The notes beneath the pieces were generated by a model. That model had not been told where the DNA came from, did no database searches, and was given only the letters and a program-made list of their open reading frames with translations. The position numbers and the translations under genes are program-made. Below are positions 1 through 12,170 of a stretch of DNA of 64,000 nucleotides, piece after piece (position 1 is the first letter of the stretch; the number at the start of each line of letters is the position of its first letter). Origin of the DNA: Strongylocentrotus droebachiensis (Eukaryota; Echinodermata; Echinoidea; Camarodonta; Strongylocentrotidae); contig JAVYIG010000402.1 of assembly GCA_035222895.1 (NCBI GenBank), forward strand, positions 434,001 through 498,000, read 5' to 3'.

Positions 1-1212
1 TGATGATGATGATGGTGACATTGATGATGATGATGATAATGATGATATTGATGATGATGATGACGATGATGAGTATGAACATGATCCTGACATCTGATTG
101 AAAAAATGAGGAAATATTTAGATAGCAAATAGTCTCAGCTACAACATACTAAAATTTGGGAGAAAACTGTTGAATAACAACCGAGATACTGGTCAAAACA
201 CATTGTCATGCAGATTCATGTTTTGAAAAAAGTGACCTCCCATAGACATAACACGCAAATATGACAAATTATGCATTGTCGCCTTTAATGGAATATTTAA
301 CTATGATGACGTCATCGAAATGAAAAATGAATGATATATTTTTGATAGAGAATTATCTCAGCTACAACATATCAAATTCTGGGAGAAAATCGATCACCGA
401 TAAGTGAGATAATCTCAATTAAACAAAGACAAAAATGACGTCATCAACAAAATACATTTTCTTTAGTTTAGATGCAAATATGAAGATTTTGTTTCACTTT
501 GTACGAGTCAGGGTGGTATGAAATCATATCTCCAACTCATGCTTTCTCAAACCATGATATAAAAATTGGGGGTCGACGGACTATCTGAAGAGCTATTTCG
601 ATTTTTAAAATGGCATGTTTTTGATCAAATTTGCATTATATTGCCCATAGCAGTACGCGCGGATTTTGAACTTTGACGCACGCTCACGGCCTTATGAAAT
701 ATGAAGAGTGACTGAAATTAATGTAAATTGTCAATTACGTTAAGAGGAATTCAAATCATGTAAACATTTTGAATTTGACTTTTTCCGCGCGCTGTGAGCG
801 CGCACACCGCGCGCGGGGACACTTACGGACGGAAAATTTTGAAATGCTTAAAATGACCTGATTCGTACTCTCGTTTAATAGTTTAGTGATTTTGAGCAAT
901 TTTAAATTTTGACGCGCACATACGCGCGCGTCATGACCTTTATGTGACCTTTGATGACATGACCTGTTGACCCATGACCTGAAGTATATGTGATATGAAT
1001 ATGAATGAACTTTGAGTATGCATCATGAAGATATGATGGAAAACGTGATTTCACAAAATGGCGCATGGATGACGTCACGATAACCTAATGACCTTGAAAA
1101 TGTTCATGTCATGTCTCATGACAATGAACTATAATTGTGCCGAAAATTATTGAAATTAACTAAACCAAACTTGAGTTATCCGGGGCACAAAAAACGGGAA
1201 GAAATAAAAATA

Positions 1213-1251
<39 letters not shown>

Positions 1252-1301
1252 GAAAATTCTGACGAAATCAATAGGTGGTCTGTTGATAACAGACCACCTA
1301 A
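1..1301 (+). repeat. Array unit 0 (partial at window start)
   Basis: Begins inside the (GAT)n tract, so its left end lies outside the window. It carries the standard core, three TGACGTCA sites (307, 436, 1070), the CG-rich tract near 785-825, the TGACCT cluster at 934-980, a long (AAT)n run near 1213-1250 and a canonical H1 hairpin at 1273-1299 just before CTAG. Confidence 0.9.
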
Positions 1302-2666
1302 CTAGAAATGTAATTCGTCACGAAGACGAATAAGGTGGTCTGTCTAAGTCTTATGATAGAATTGAGAATGGGAGAAGTTATATAGACATGTAAACAATGA
1401 TGATCATGATGACCATGATGATGATCATGATAGTAAAGGTGATGATGATGATGATAATGATAATGTTATATGATGATAAAAACGATAATGTTAATGATGA
1501 TGATGAGCATAAGCATGATCCTGACATCTGATTGAAAAAATAAGGAAATATTTAGATAGCAAATAGTCTCAGCTACAACATACTAAAATTTGGGAGAAAA
1601 CTGTTGAATAACAACCGAGATACTGGTCAAAACACCTTGTCATGCAGATTCATGTTTTGAAAAAAGTGACCTCCCATAGACATAACACGCAAATATGACA
1701 AATTATGCATTGTCGCCTTTAATGGAATATTTAACTATGATGACGTCATCGAAATGAAAAATGAATGACATATTTTTGATAGAGAATTATCTCAGCTACA
1801 ACATATTAAATTCTGGGAGAAAATCGATCACCGATAAGTGAGATAATCTCAATTAAACAAAGACAAAAATGACGTCATCAACAAAATACATTTTCTTTAG
1901 TTTAGATGCAAATATGAAGATTTTGTTTCACTTTGTACGAGTCAGGGTGGTATGAAATCATATCTCCAACTCATGCTTTCTCAAACCATGATATAAAAAT
2001 TGGGGGTCGACGGACTATCTGAAGAGCTATTTCGATTTTTAAAATGGCATGTTTTTGATCAAATTTGCATTATATTGCCCATAGCAGTACGCGCGGATTT
2101 AGAACTTTGACGCACGCTCACGGCCTTATGAAATATGAAGAGTGACTGAAATTAATGTAAATTGTCAATTACGTTAAGAGGAATTCAAATCATGTAAACA
2201 TTTTGAATTTGACCTTTTCCGCGCGCTGTGAGCGCGCACACCGCGCGCGGGGACACTTACGGACGGAAAATTTTGAAATGCTTAAAATGACCTGATTCGT
2301 ACTCTCGTTTAATAGTTTAGTGATTTTGAGCAATTTTAAATTTTGACGCGCACATACGCGCGCGTCATGACCTTTATGTGACCTTTGATGACATGACCTG
2401 TTGACCCATGACCTGAAGTATATGTGATATGAATATGAATGAACTTTGAGTACGCATCATGAAGATATGATGGATAACATGATTTCACAAAATGGCGCAT
2501 GGATGACGTCACGATAACCTAATGACCTTGAAAATGTTCATGTCATGTCTCATGACAATGAACTATAATTGTGCCAAAATTTATTGAAATTAACTAAACC
2601 AAACTTGAGTTATCCGGGGCACAAAAAACGGGAAGAAATAAAAATAAATAATAATAATAATAATAA
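1302..2666 (+). repeat. Array unit 1
   Basis: Standard unit, very similar to unit 0. It ends in (AAT)n directly joined to the next CTAG, so the terminal H1 hairpin is missing. Confidence 0.9.
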
Positions 2667-4196
2667 CTAGAAATTTAATTCGTCACGAAGACGAATAAGG
2701 TGGTCTGTCTAAGTTTTATGATAGATTTGAGAATGGGAGAAGTATTATAGACATGTAAACAATGATGATCATGATGAACATGATGATGATCATGATAGTA
2801 AAGGTGATGATGATGATGATAATGATAATGTTATATGATGATAAAAACGACAATGTTACTGATGATGATGATAATGATCATGATGATGGTGATATTGATG
2901 ATCATCATCTTCAGACCATGATGATGATGATGATGGTGACATTGATGATGATGATGATGATGATATTGATGATGATGATGACGATGATGAGTATGAGCAT
3001 GATCCTGACATCTGATTGAAAAAATGAGGAAATATTTAGATAGCAAATAGTCTCAGCTACAACATACTAAAATTTGGGTGAAAACTGTTGAATAACAACC
3101 GAGATACTGGTCAAAACACATTGTCATGCAGATTCATGTTTTGAAAAAAGTGACCTCCCATAGACATAACACGCAAATATGACAAATTAAGCATTGTCGC
3201 ATTTAATCGAATATTTAACTATGATGACGTCATCTAAATGAAAAATAAATGACATATTTCTAATAGAGAATTATCTCAGCTACAACATATCAAAATCTGG
3301 GAGAAGATCGATCACCGATAAGTGAGATAATCTCAAATAAACAATGACAAAAATGACGTCATCAACAAAATACATTTGTTTGAGTTTAGATGCCAATATG
3401 ATGACTTTATTTCACTTTGTACGAGTCAGGGTGGTATGAAATCATATCTCCAACTCATGCTTTCTCCAACCATGATATAAAAATTGGGGGTCAATGGACT
3501 ATCTGAAGAGCTATTTCGATTTTTAAAATGGCATGTTTTTGATCAAATTTGCATTATATCGCCCATAGCAGTACGCGCGGATTTTGAACTTTGACGCACG
3601 CTTACGGCCTTATGAAATATGAAGAGTGACTGAAATTCATGTAAATTGTCAATTACGTTAAGAGGAATCCAAATCATGTAAACATTTTGAATTTGACCTT
3701 TTCCGCGCGTCATGAGCGCGCGCAACGCGCGCGGAGACATGTACGGACGGAAAATTTTGAAATGCTTAAAATGACCTGATTCGTACTCTCCTTTAGTAGT
3801 TAAATGATTTTGAGCTTTTTAAAATTTTGACGCACACGTACGCGCGCGTCATGACCTTTATGTGACCTTTGATGACATGACCTGTTGACCCTTGACCTAA
3901 ATTATATGTGATATGAATATGAATGACCTTTGCTTATGCATCATGAAGATATGATGGATAACGTGATTTCACAAAATGGCGCCTAGATGACGTCACGATG
4001 TTCTAATGACCTTGAAAATGTTCCTGTCACGTCTCATGACAATGACCTATGAATGTGCCAAAATTTAATGAAATTAACTAAACCAAACTTGAGTTATCCG
4101 GGGCACAAAAAACCGGAAGAAATAAAAATAAAGAATAATAAATAAAGAAAATTCTGACGAAATCAATAGGTGGTCTGTTGATAACAGACCACCTAA
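2667..4196 (+). repeat. Array unit 2
   Basis: Standard core with an expanded (GAT)n near 2761-3000. Open frames here are translations of the trinucleotide repeat, not genes. The CG-rich tract is the TCATGAGCGCGCGCAACGCG variant. Ends in canonical H1 at 4168-4194. Confidence 0.9.
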
Positions 4197-5701
4197 CTAG
4201 AAATTTAATTCGTCACGAGGACGAATAAGGTGGTCTGTCTTCATGTCTGATGGTAGATAATACTATTTACTAAATTGAGAAAGGTAGAAGTTATATAGAC
4301 ATGTAAACAATGATGATGATGATGATGATCTTGATAGTAATGGTGATGACGATGATGACGATGAAAATGATAATGTTAATGATATTGATAATCATGAGCA
4401 TGATCCTGACACCTTATCGAAAAAATGAGGGGTGAATTAGATAACATATAGTCTCAGCTACAACATACTAAAATGTGGAAGGAAACTGTTGAATAACAAC
4501 CGAGATACTGGTCAAAACATATTGTCATGCAGATTCATATTTTGAAAAAAAGTGACCTATAGACATAACACGCAAATATGACAAATTATGCATTGTCGCC
4601 ATTAATCGAATATTTCACTATAATGAAGTCATCTAAATGAAAAATAAATGGCATAATTTTGATAGAGAATTATCTCAGCTACAACATATCAAAATCTGGA
4701 AGAAAATCGATCACCGATAAGTGAGATAATCTCAAATAAACAAAGACAAAAATGACGTCATCAACAAAATACATTTGTTTGAGTTTAGATGCCAATATGA
4801 TGACTTTGTTTCACTTTGAACGAGTCAGGGTGGTATGAAATCATATCTCCAACTCATGTTTTCTCCAACCATGATATAAAAATAGGGGGTCGACGGACTA
4901 TCTGAAGAGCTATTTCGATTTTTAAAATGGCATGTTTTTGCCCATATATGCTATGTATTACAATAGCTCGCACGCACGGACATTATCTTAAACGGACGCT
5001 CATTCCGTTATTAATGGGCAGAAACGGGTGAACAATGTATCAAAATGCTTGGCAAAATGATTCAAATATGATGACGGAGAAAATTTGGCGATTTTATGTT
5101 GCTAAATGCCAGGAAACGCGAAAACGCGCGCCCATGCGCGTGTGCGCTTTTTTTTGCAAAATGCTTAAAATGGCCTGAAACATATGCAAAATTAATTTGA
5201 GACGATTTGAAGCATTTTTATTTTTTGCGTGCGCGCTAACGCGCGGACGTACGCATGCGCGCGCGTTTTCTGACCTGAAACTGACCGGACGGATATTGAC
5301 CCTAATCATGATAAATATAAATGAGAAATGCCTTTCCGTTATGAAGATATGATCATGAGTAAAAAGTACCCCAAAAAACACAAAATGGCCCCTGGATGAC
5401 GTCATGAAGACTTGATGACCTTGAAAATGTTCCTGTCACGTCTTATGACAATGACCTATGACTGTGCCAAAATTGAACGAAATTGACATAATTGATCTTG
5501 AGTTATCGTCGGAACAAAAAAGTGGGAACAATAAATAAAAATAAAGAATAATAAATAAATAAATAAATAAATAATAAAGAAGAAAGAAAATTCTGACGAA
5601 AACAATAGGTGATCTGTCGTTGACAGACCACCTAATAATAATAATAATAAAGAAAATTCTGACGAAATCAATAGGTGGTCTGTTGATAACAGACCACCTA
5701 A
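4197..5701 (+). repeat. Array unit 3, alternative central body
   Basis: From about 4936 the usual central body is replaced by a variant beginning TTTGCCCATATATGCTATG, with its own alternating CG-rich tract (5115-5270). It ends in two hairpins in series: a diverged H1 (AGGTGATCTGT arm, 5607-5633) and canonical H1 (5673-5699). Confidence 0.9.
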
Positions 5702-7146
5702 CTAGAAATTTAATTCGTCACGAAGACGAATAAGGTGGTCTGTCTTCAATTCTTATAATAGATTATAATATTTACTATATTGAAAAAGGGAGAAGTTATA
5801 TAGACATGTAAACAATGATGATTATGATGATGATGATCTTGATAGTAATGATTATGATGATGATGATCATGATGATGTTAATGAGGATGATTATTATCAT
5901 TATAATGATGATCATGATCATGAGCGTGATTCTGACATCTTTTTGGAAAAATGAGGGATGATTAAGATAACATATAATCTCAGCGACAAAATACTAAAAT
6001 TTGGGAGAAAACTGTTGAATAACAACCGAGATACTGGTCAAAACATCTTGTCATGCAGATTCATGTTTTGAAAAAAGTGACCTCCCATAGACATAACACG
6101 CAAATATGACAAATTATGCATTGTCGCCTTTAATCGAATATTTAACTATGATGACGTCATCTAAATACAAATTAAATGCCATATTTCTAGTAGAGAATTA
6201 TCTTAGCTACAACATATCAAAATCTGGAAGAAAATCGATCACCGATAAGTGAGATAATCTCAAATAAACAAAGACAAAAATGACGTCATCAACAAAATAC
6301 ATTTGTTTGAGTTTAGATGCCAATATGATGACTTTATTTCACTTTGTAGGGGTCAGGGTGGTATGAAATCATATCTCCAACTCATGCTTTGTCCATCCAT
6401 GATATAAAAATTGGGGGTCAATGGACTATCTGAAGAGCTATTTCGATTTTTAAAATGGCATGTTTTTGATCAAATTTGCATTATATCGCCCATAGCAGTA
6501 CGCGCGGATTTTGAACTTTGACGCACGCTCACGGCCTTATTAAATATGAAGAGTGACTGAAATTAATGTAAATTGTCAATTACGTTAAGAGGAATCCAAA
6601 TCATGTAAACATTTTGAATTTGACTTTTTCCGCGCGTCATGAGCGCGCGCAACGCGCGCGGGGACATGTACGGACGGAAAATTTTGAAATGCTTAAAATG
6701 ACCTGATTCGTACTCTCCTTTAGTAGTTAAGTGATTTTGAGCTTTTTAAAATTTTGACGAACACGTACGCGCGCGTCATGACCTTTATGTGACCTTTGAT
6801 GACATGACCTGTTGACCCTTGACCTGAAGTATATGTGATATGAATATCAATGACCTTTGCTGATGCATCATGAAGATATGATGGATAATGTGATTTCACA
6901 AAATGGCGCCTGAATGACGTCACGATAACTTGATGACCTTAAAAATGTTCCTGTCACGTCTCATGATAATGACCTATGACTGTGCCAAAATTGAATCAAA
7001 TTGACTTAACCGAACTTGAGTTATCCTAGGAACAAAAAACGGGAAGAAATAAAAATAAATAATAATAATAATAATAATAAATAAATAAAGAAAATTCTGA
7101 CGAAATCAATAGGTGGTCTGTTGATAACAGACCACCTAATAATAAA
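5702..7146 (+). repeat. Array unit 4
   Basis: Standard core with (GAT)n near 5815-5930 and canonical H1 at 7111-7137, followed by AATAATAAA before CTAG. Confidence 0.9.
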
Positions 7147-7294
7147 CTAGAAATTTAATTCGTCACGAAGACGAATAAGGTGGTCTGTCTAAGTCTTATG
7201 ATAGAATTGAGAATGGGAGAAGTTATATAGACATGTAAACAATGATGATCATGATGAACATGATGATGATCATGGTAGTAAAGGTGATGATGAT

Positions 7295-7465
7295 TGTAAA
7301 ATCTCTATCTTTATGTAGTTAACAAAGATACATCTTGAACTAGGGTATTCAGGAAGTTAGTTTATTATTCAACATCTTGACGTTCCGTTTCGAGCACTTA
7401 CATTCCGTGCATGTGTGTGTGTACTCCCTGCCGTAGCTGGCAGTATATACCTGCGGGATATTACA
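7295..7465 (-). repeat. 3' LTR of Gypsy copy 1
   Basis: Left copy on the plus strand, hence downstream LTR of the minus-strand element. 171 bp, begins TGTAAAATCTC and ends GGATATTACA on the plus strand; matches the other LTR. Confidence 0.96.
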
Positions 7466-7480
7466 TCCCTCCTTTTCTTT
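7466..7480 (-). other. Polypurine tract of Gypsy copy 1
   Basis: Minus-strand AAAGAAAAGGAGGGA abuts the 3' LTR, the expected position for plus-strand DNA priming during reverse transcription. Confidence 0.85.
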
Positions 7481-8115
7481 AGATTTGTTTCATAATCATA
7501 AAACAATAAACTTGTTACACATACATGTATTTTTCTTGACACTTTCAAGAGTAACGAAATGAGAATATCAATATAAAGATTTAGTGTGTTTGTATCTTTC
7601 TTTCAAATGCAAAATTTCACTATAATTGTTTTCTTCAAAGAAATACATGCATGATCAGTCTACAGAACTATGTATATCAGGTTGAAAAATGTTTTTTCCA
7701 GGTACATGTATTTGGTACATATATCTTCATAAATTGAGTATTACCATGGTTACAAACAGATCAATTAATAAAAGATCATACCGTTTCAAGATGACTGACT
7801 GTATTTCAAACATAGAAAGCATATTTCTTCCTCCTTTTCTTTAGCTTAAATGAACATAATGTATCAAATACACAAACACTGTTTTGGTACATGTATTGTA
7901 TGGAACACTAAACTCTCAAAATGACAGGAATTCTTTCCTTCAAAATGAATAAACATGAATAAACACATCTTCTTGCATGTGTGATTAATAACAACAGAAT
8001 AATGAAACATAAATGCAATATCCCTTAGGATATGAACAAAAGCATCTTAGCATTTCACAAAACAACTTTAAACATTGGTTACAAAAGTTCTTCTTCAATG
8101 GTTTTAGTGTTCAGT
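7481..8115 (-). other. 3' untranslated interval of Gypsy copy 1
   Basis: About 635 bp of AT-rich non-coding sequence between the gag-pol stop codon and the polypurine tract. No envelope gene or other ORF of note is visible. Confidence 0.8.
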
Positions 8116-11100
8116 TTAGGTTTTGTAGTCCTTTAGATAGGCTGGTGGCCTTCTGGTGCGGTTTGGGACCACAGTTTCTGAGTTTTTGTCACTTTGTTCT
8201 GACTTGTCCGTCTGTTGAGTAAGCTGTGACTGTGAAGGCGATCGCTTAAAGAAGGATACATTGCGTGTGACGCACCATGATGTTGATTGACATTTAGCAG
8301 TGATCATGTTACCCTTTCTCTTGATAATCACTAGAGGGGTAGGATTATACGGGGGTGTGAATTTATCGCCTCGTGCATCATTACGCACTATCACTTTGTC
8401 ACCTACTTTGAAGTCACATTTCACTGTGTGCAATCGCTTGTCAGCGTAGGATTTTTGCTTTGCTTTCGCTACATGATCATTCGCTATCGCTTTTGAGTGA
8501 CTGGCAGCAATTTCATCGTTGACCATTGATGATGTGTTGCCATGAGCAACATCTACTTCTGGGAGGCGCGTAACCGGTTCTCGATTAAACATCAATCGAA
8601 ATGGGCTTACTCGCGTTGAAGAGTGTGGTGTGGCACGATATTGTCGAAGGTATATGTACAGCTGTTGTTTCCAACTCTTTCCTTCGAGGTGTGCAGCGCG
8701 TACGGCTGTGATGAGTGGTTTGTTAAATGCTTCTGCTTGAGCATTAGCTCGAGGCCAGTGAGGAGTGATTCGACGATGCTGAAATCCGCAGTGAGACGCG
8801 TAATCGGCGAATGAACTCGAATTGAATGGGCTTCCATTATCGCTCTTGATGACTTTCGGAAATCCAAATACAGACAACACTTTATCAAGAACGGGTATCA
8901 CAGCTCTAGCGGACACTGAACCTACAACCTCTACAACTGGGTATCTCGAATACTCATCAATGAGTACCATCAAATACTCTCCTGTGGGTAACGGACCACA
9001 GAAATCAATGCTCAAATTCTGCCAAGGACCGGGTGGCATTTGTGACATCTTGAGGGGCTCCAGAGGCGTACGGATATCGCGTACGGTTTGGCATACAGGG
9101 CAATCTTTCACAAGTGATTCCACTTTACTATCAAGCGATTCAAACCAAACCTTTGAGCGGAGCAATGCTTTCGTACGCACAATACCTGGGTGACTCTCGT
9201 GTGCGATATCAATGATACGCTTATGAAGGGCTTCTGGTATCACAATACGCTTATCCCTCAGCACAATATCATCTTCAGTGACTGCAATTTCATTGCGAAC
9301 ATTCCACATAGCGCGATGAGAGCCTTTGAGATTCTCCCATTTTCCACTGCGATAGGCTTTGATCGTAGCTTGTAATGCAGAATCGCGGGCTGTTTCTGAT
9401 CGTATGTCGTCGAGACTGGCGGTTTTTGGAGCTGCATGATGAGCCACAAAGTTGATGTAGGCTTCGACATCTGGCATTGGTGTACTAGCGCTATCACTAC
9501 AGGGATGCCGTGAAATGTAGTCAGCTGGGTTTGTCTTTCCAGGGGCATGGATAACATCCATGTCGTAGTGCTGGAGTTTCAACATCCAGTTTGCAATGCG
9601 TGCTGATGGTACAATCTTTGGCTTTCCAAAGATAGGGGTCAGAGGCTTGTGGTCGGTGACCACCGTGAAGTTCCGACCAAAAAGATATGTGTGAAGACGA
9701 TGAACACCCCAAGCAATACCAAGAGCTTCTCTCTCTATCTGGCTGTATCTTTGTTCTGTTGGTGTAAGGGAACGGCTAGCATATATGATTGTACTTCCCT
9801 CTTGGGTCAACATGGCTCCCAGTCCCACTGGGCTGGCGTCGACATACAGAATTGTACGCTTGGCTGTGTCAAAGTATGATGATACTGCACTTTTTGATAT
9901 GGAATCCTTCAACGCTTTCAACGCTGCTTCATGCTCTTGATTCCATTCAAATTTCACTCCTTTTGTCATGAGGCTACGGAGAGGTGCAGTGATTGTCGAG
10001 AGATTGGGAATAAAACGCGAGCTATAACTGGCCATGCCAAGAAGACTTCTCACTTCCTGGGCATTTTGCGGACGTGCAGCCTGGTGGATAGCGTCAACCT
10101 TATCAGGATCAGGCGACGCCCCTTCTGCTGAGAATACAAGGCCAAAGAAAGAAATCGTTGTCTTGTTGAATTGGCATTTCTGCGTGTTCAGGGTCAGTCC
10201 TTGCTCTTGCAGACGTTGAAAGAGTGTATTCAGCCTCTCATTGTGTGACGCTTCATCAGGTGCATGTACAAGAATATCATCAGACACATTGAGGACTCCT
10301 GGTATGCCTTCTAATGTCTGACGAATGGCGTTCTGAAAAACTTCACTCGCAGAGGATATGCCGAAATTCAGCCTCTTGTAGCGCTTCAGTCCAACATGTG
10401 TTGCAAACGTGGTTATGTATCTGCTCTCAGGTTCAAGCTCGAGCTGATGGTATCCAGATTTCAGATCCAACTTAGAAAATACCTTGGACCCGTTCAACTC
10501 AGTGATGATTTCATCCATTGTAGGTGTAGGATGACGCTCTCTGATGACAGCCTTATTAGCCGCCCTCATGTCCACACAAATCCGAACATTCTGTGGATCA
10601 TTTGGCTTGGGAACGGCTACAATCGGCGAAACCCATGGAGTCGGCCCAGTAGCATCCTCGATTATGTCGGCGTCCTGCAGCTCAGCAAGCTGTTTCTCAA
10701 TCTGTTTTCGCAGATGAAATGGTGTACTGCGAAACCGTTGTGCGACTGGAGGAACTGAGGTGTCAATATGGAGTTTCACCTTCTTGTCTTTCAGCTTCCC
10801 AACCCCCGACCATAGGTTTGGGTATGCAGATGTATAGTCATTTTCTGCATTGACAGCATTGGCGGTGTCGTTGATGGTGATCAAATTGAGATCTTCAGCA
10901 GTGCTACGCCCAAGAAGACATCCATATGAGCCCTTCACCACATATATTTCTGCAGCAGTGGTTTTCCTCTGTGACTCGAGGCTACCGGTAAACACACCTA
11001 GGACACTCAAGGGTGTTTTCGAACCATACGGGAAGAGGCGGATAGAAGATTTCTTAAGGCTCACGTTCAGTTTCTTGTAGGTAGGCTCATCGATGATGTT

Positions 11101-12000
11101 TCGCGAACATCCCGAGTCGATAATCATAGAACAGCGTATGCCATCGATGGTTATACCTACATGTGTTGGCGGCTTGGTGTTTGACACTGCGAACATATAC
11201 TCATGGATCGTGTCAACAGGGTTCTGCGAGGTGTCTGCACTAGGGAGTGATGTGGCATTATCATCGCTGACAGACTTGACTGGTTTGCCATTGCGGCAAA
11301 CTGATGCAAAGTGGTTCATTTTATTACAGGTGTTGCAGCGTTTGCCCTTTGCAGGGCAGTCTCCAGTGTGAGGATAGCCATAGCCACAATTTCCACACTG
11401 TGATGATTTCTGGTTGGGACGTGCACGCCCTTTCTGTTGTGAAGAAACGCGATGGAATTGTGTAATCTTGTCTGCTTCGACTCCATCCGCCCGCTCATGT
11501 GATAACTCAAGTGATCGAGCTAGCTCTATAAGTGTGTCGAGAGATGTCTGTTTCTCAAGGGCGCGTCTACGTAACTGTCCTGACCGACAGCCGGTGATAA
11601 TCTGAGTGACTAATTCACGTTCCACCTCTGTGAACTGACACTTTTCCGCTTCCTTCCGTAATCTGGTGCAGAATTGTGCAACGTTTTCATCAGCTTCTTG
11701 GGTGAGTCTACGAAACAAAATCGTCTCGTAAATGATGTTCTTCTTTGGCACGAAGTGGGCTTTAAGAGCATCACATGCCCTTTCATAATCATTGTCAGTC
11801 CCTGTATCAGGTAGGGTGTCAAACACATTCTGGAGCTGTTCACCTCCATAGTGCAACAGAAGGGCCCGTTTTCGTTTTGGTCCGATGATATTGAACCCAA
11901 CCATGGCTCCTTCAAATCTTTTTATATACTGTTCCCATCTCTGACTCAAAGATGCACTGTCCCCGTGAGGGTCAAACGGTGGTAGAATGGGCATAGACAT
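8116..12000 (-). CDS. Gag-pol polyprotein of Mag/SURL-like Gypsy element, copy 1
   Basis: Single 1,294-residue polyprotein. Gag-like N-terminus, then two zinc knuckles at about 202-215 and 222-235 (the second CNTCNKMNHFASVC), an aspartic protease with DSG at 295-297, and reverse transcriptase about 430-620 with LDLKSGYHQ (511-519) and a VSDD catalytic motif (D574, D575) instead of the commoner YxDD. RNase H follows (D721, E758, D783), then integrase with an H934/H937/C967/C970 zinc site and a D999, D1054, E1090 catalytic triad (35 residues between the last two). The basic C-terminal part (about 1190-1250) probably binds DNA. The start is the first ATG, shortly after the 5' LTR. No frameshift between gag and pol, as in Mag-type elements. 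It should make virus-like particles, copy the RNA and integrate it. All catalytic residues are present. Confidence 0.97.
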   Translation of the reverse strand: MSMPILPPFDPHGDSASLSQRWEQYIKRFEGAMVGFNIIGPKRKRALLLHYGGEQLQNVFDTLPDTGTDNDYERACDALKAHFVPKKNIIYETILFRRLTQEADENVAQFCTRLRKEAEKCQFTEVERELVTQIITGCRSGQLRRRALEKQTSLDTLIELARSLELSHERADGVEADKITQFHRVSSQQKGRARPNQKSSQCGNCGYGYPHTGDCPAKGKRCNTCNKMNHFASVCRNGKPVKSVSDDNATSLPSADTSQNPVDTIHEYMFAVSNTKPPTHVGITIDGIRCSMIIDSGCSRNIIDEPTYKKLNVSLKKSSIRLFPYGSKTPLSVLGVFTGSLESQRKTTAAEIYVVKGSYGCLLGRSTAEDLNLITINDTANAVNAENDYTSAYPNLWSGVGKLKDKKVKLHIDTSVPPVAQRFRSTPFHLRKQIEKQLAELQDADIIEDATGPTPWVSPIVAVPKPNDPQNVRICVDMRAANKAVIRERHPTPTMDEIITELNGSKVFSKLDLKSGYHQLELEPESRYITTFATHVGLKRYKRLNFGISSASEVFQNAIRQTLEGIPGVLNVSDDILVHAPDEASHNERLNTLFQRLQEQGLTLNTQKCQFNKTTISFFGLVFSAEGASPDPDKVDAIHQAARPQNAQEVRSLLGMASYSSRFIPNLSTITAPLRSLMTKGVKFEWNQEHEAALKALKDSISKSAVSSYFDTAKRTILYVDASPVGLGAMLTQEGSTIIYASRSLTPTEQRYSQIEREALGIAWGVHRLHTYLFGRNFTVVTDHKPLTPIFGKPKIVPSARIANWMLKLQHYDMDVIHAPGKTNPADYISRHPCSDSASTPMPDVEAYINFVAHHAAPKTASLDDIRSETARDSALQATIKAYRSGKWENLKGSHRAMWNVRNEIAVTEDDIVLRDKRIVIPEALHKRIIDIAHESHPGIVRTKALLRSKVWFESLDSKVESLVKDCPVCQTVRDIRTPLEPLKMSQMPPGPWQNLSIDFCGPLPTGEYLMVLIDEYSRYPVVEVVGSVSARAVIPVLDKVLSVFGFPKVIKSDNGSPFNSSSFADYASHCGFQHRRITPHWPRANAQAEAFNKPLITAVRAAHLEGKSWKQQLYIYLRQYRATPHSSTRVSPFRLMFNREPVTRLPEVDVAHGNTSSMVNDEIAASHSKAIANDHVAKAKQKSYADKRLHTVKCDFKVGDKVIVRNDARGDKFTPPYNPTPLVIIKRKGNMITAKCQSTSWCVTRNVSFFKRSPSQSQLTQQTDKSEQSDKNSETVVPNRTRRPPAYLKDYKT

Positions 12001-12151
12001 ATTGGGCTATTCACTGGATCACATGAATGTCAATACGTGGGGCACAAAAGTTACTCGGTACACACTCGGTCACAATCACACGTACGTGTACGTACCGTCT
12101 GTGGAAAAAGTCAAAAGTTCACTTTTTTGTCGAACAGTAGAGCACAAAGTG

Positions 12152-12169
12152 GATCCCGTCTCGTCGCCA
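12152..12169 (-). other. Primer-binding site of Gypsy copy 1
   Basis: Minus-strand TGGCGACGAGACGGGATC lies one base after the 5' LTR. Its complement ends CTCGTCGCCA, resembling the 3' end of animal tRNA-Ser(GCU), so a serine tRNA is the likely primer. The tRNA match was judged from memory of conserved tRNA ends. Confidence 0.7.
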
Positions 12170-12170
12170 T

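Noticed and set aside
2762..3046. Met/Asp-rich and His-rich open frames on both strands (also at 18611-18880, 20159-20410, 21641-21865, 31448-31669, 34352-34585, 42193-42399)
   Set aside because: They are translations of the (GAT)n/(ATC)n microsatellite, which lacks stops in several frames; no start context or conservation.
6720..6923. Recurring 67-codon frame (MTSFRRHFVKSHYPS...) also at 13203, 41803 and 43146
   Set aside because: Occurs only because units share sequence; it is broken in most other units, so there is no sign of protein conservation.
8607..11915. Numerous 60-120-codon frames on either strand within the Gypsy elements
   Set aside because: Shadow frames of the intact gag-pol ORF.
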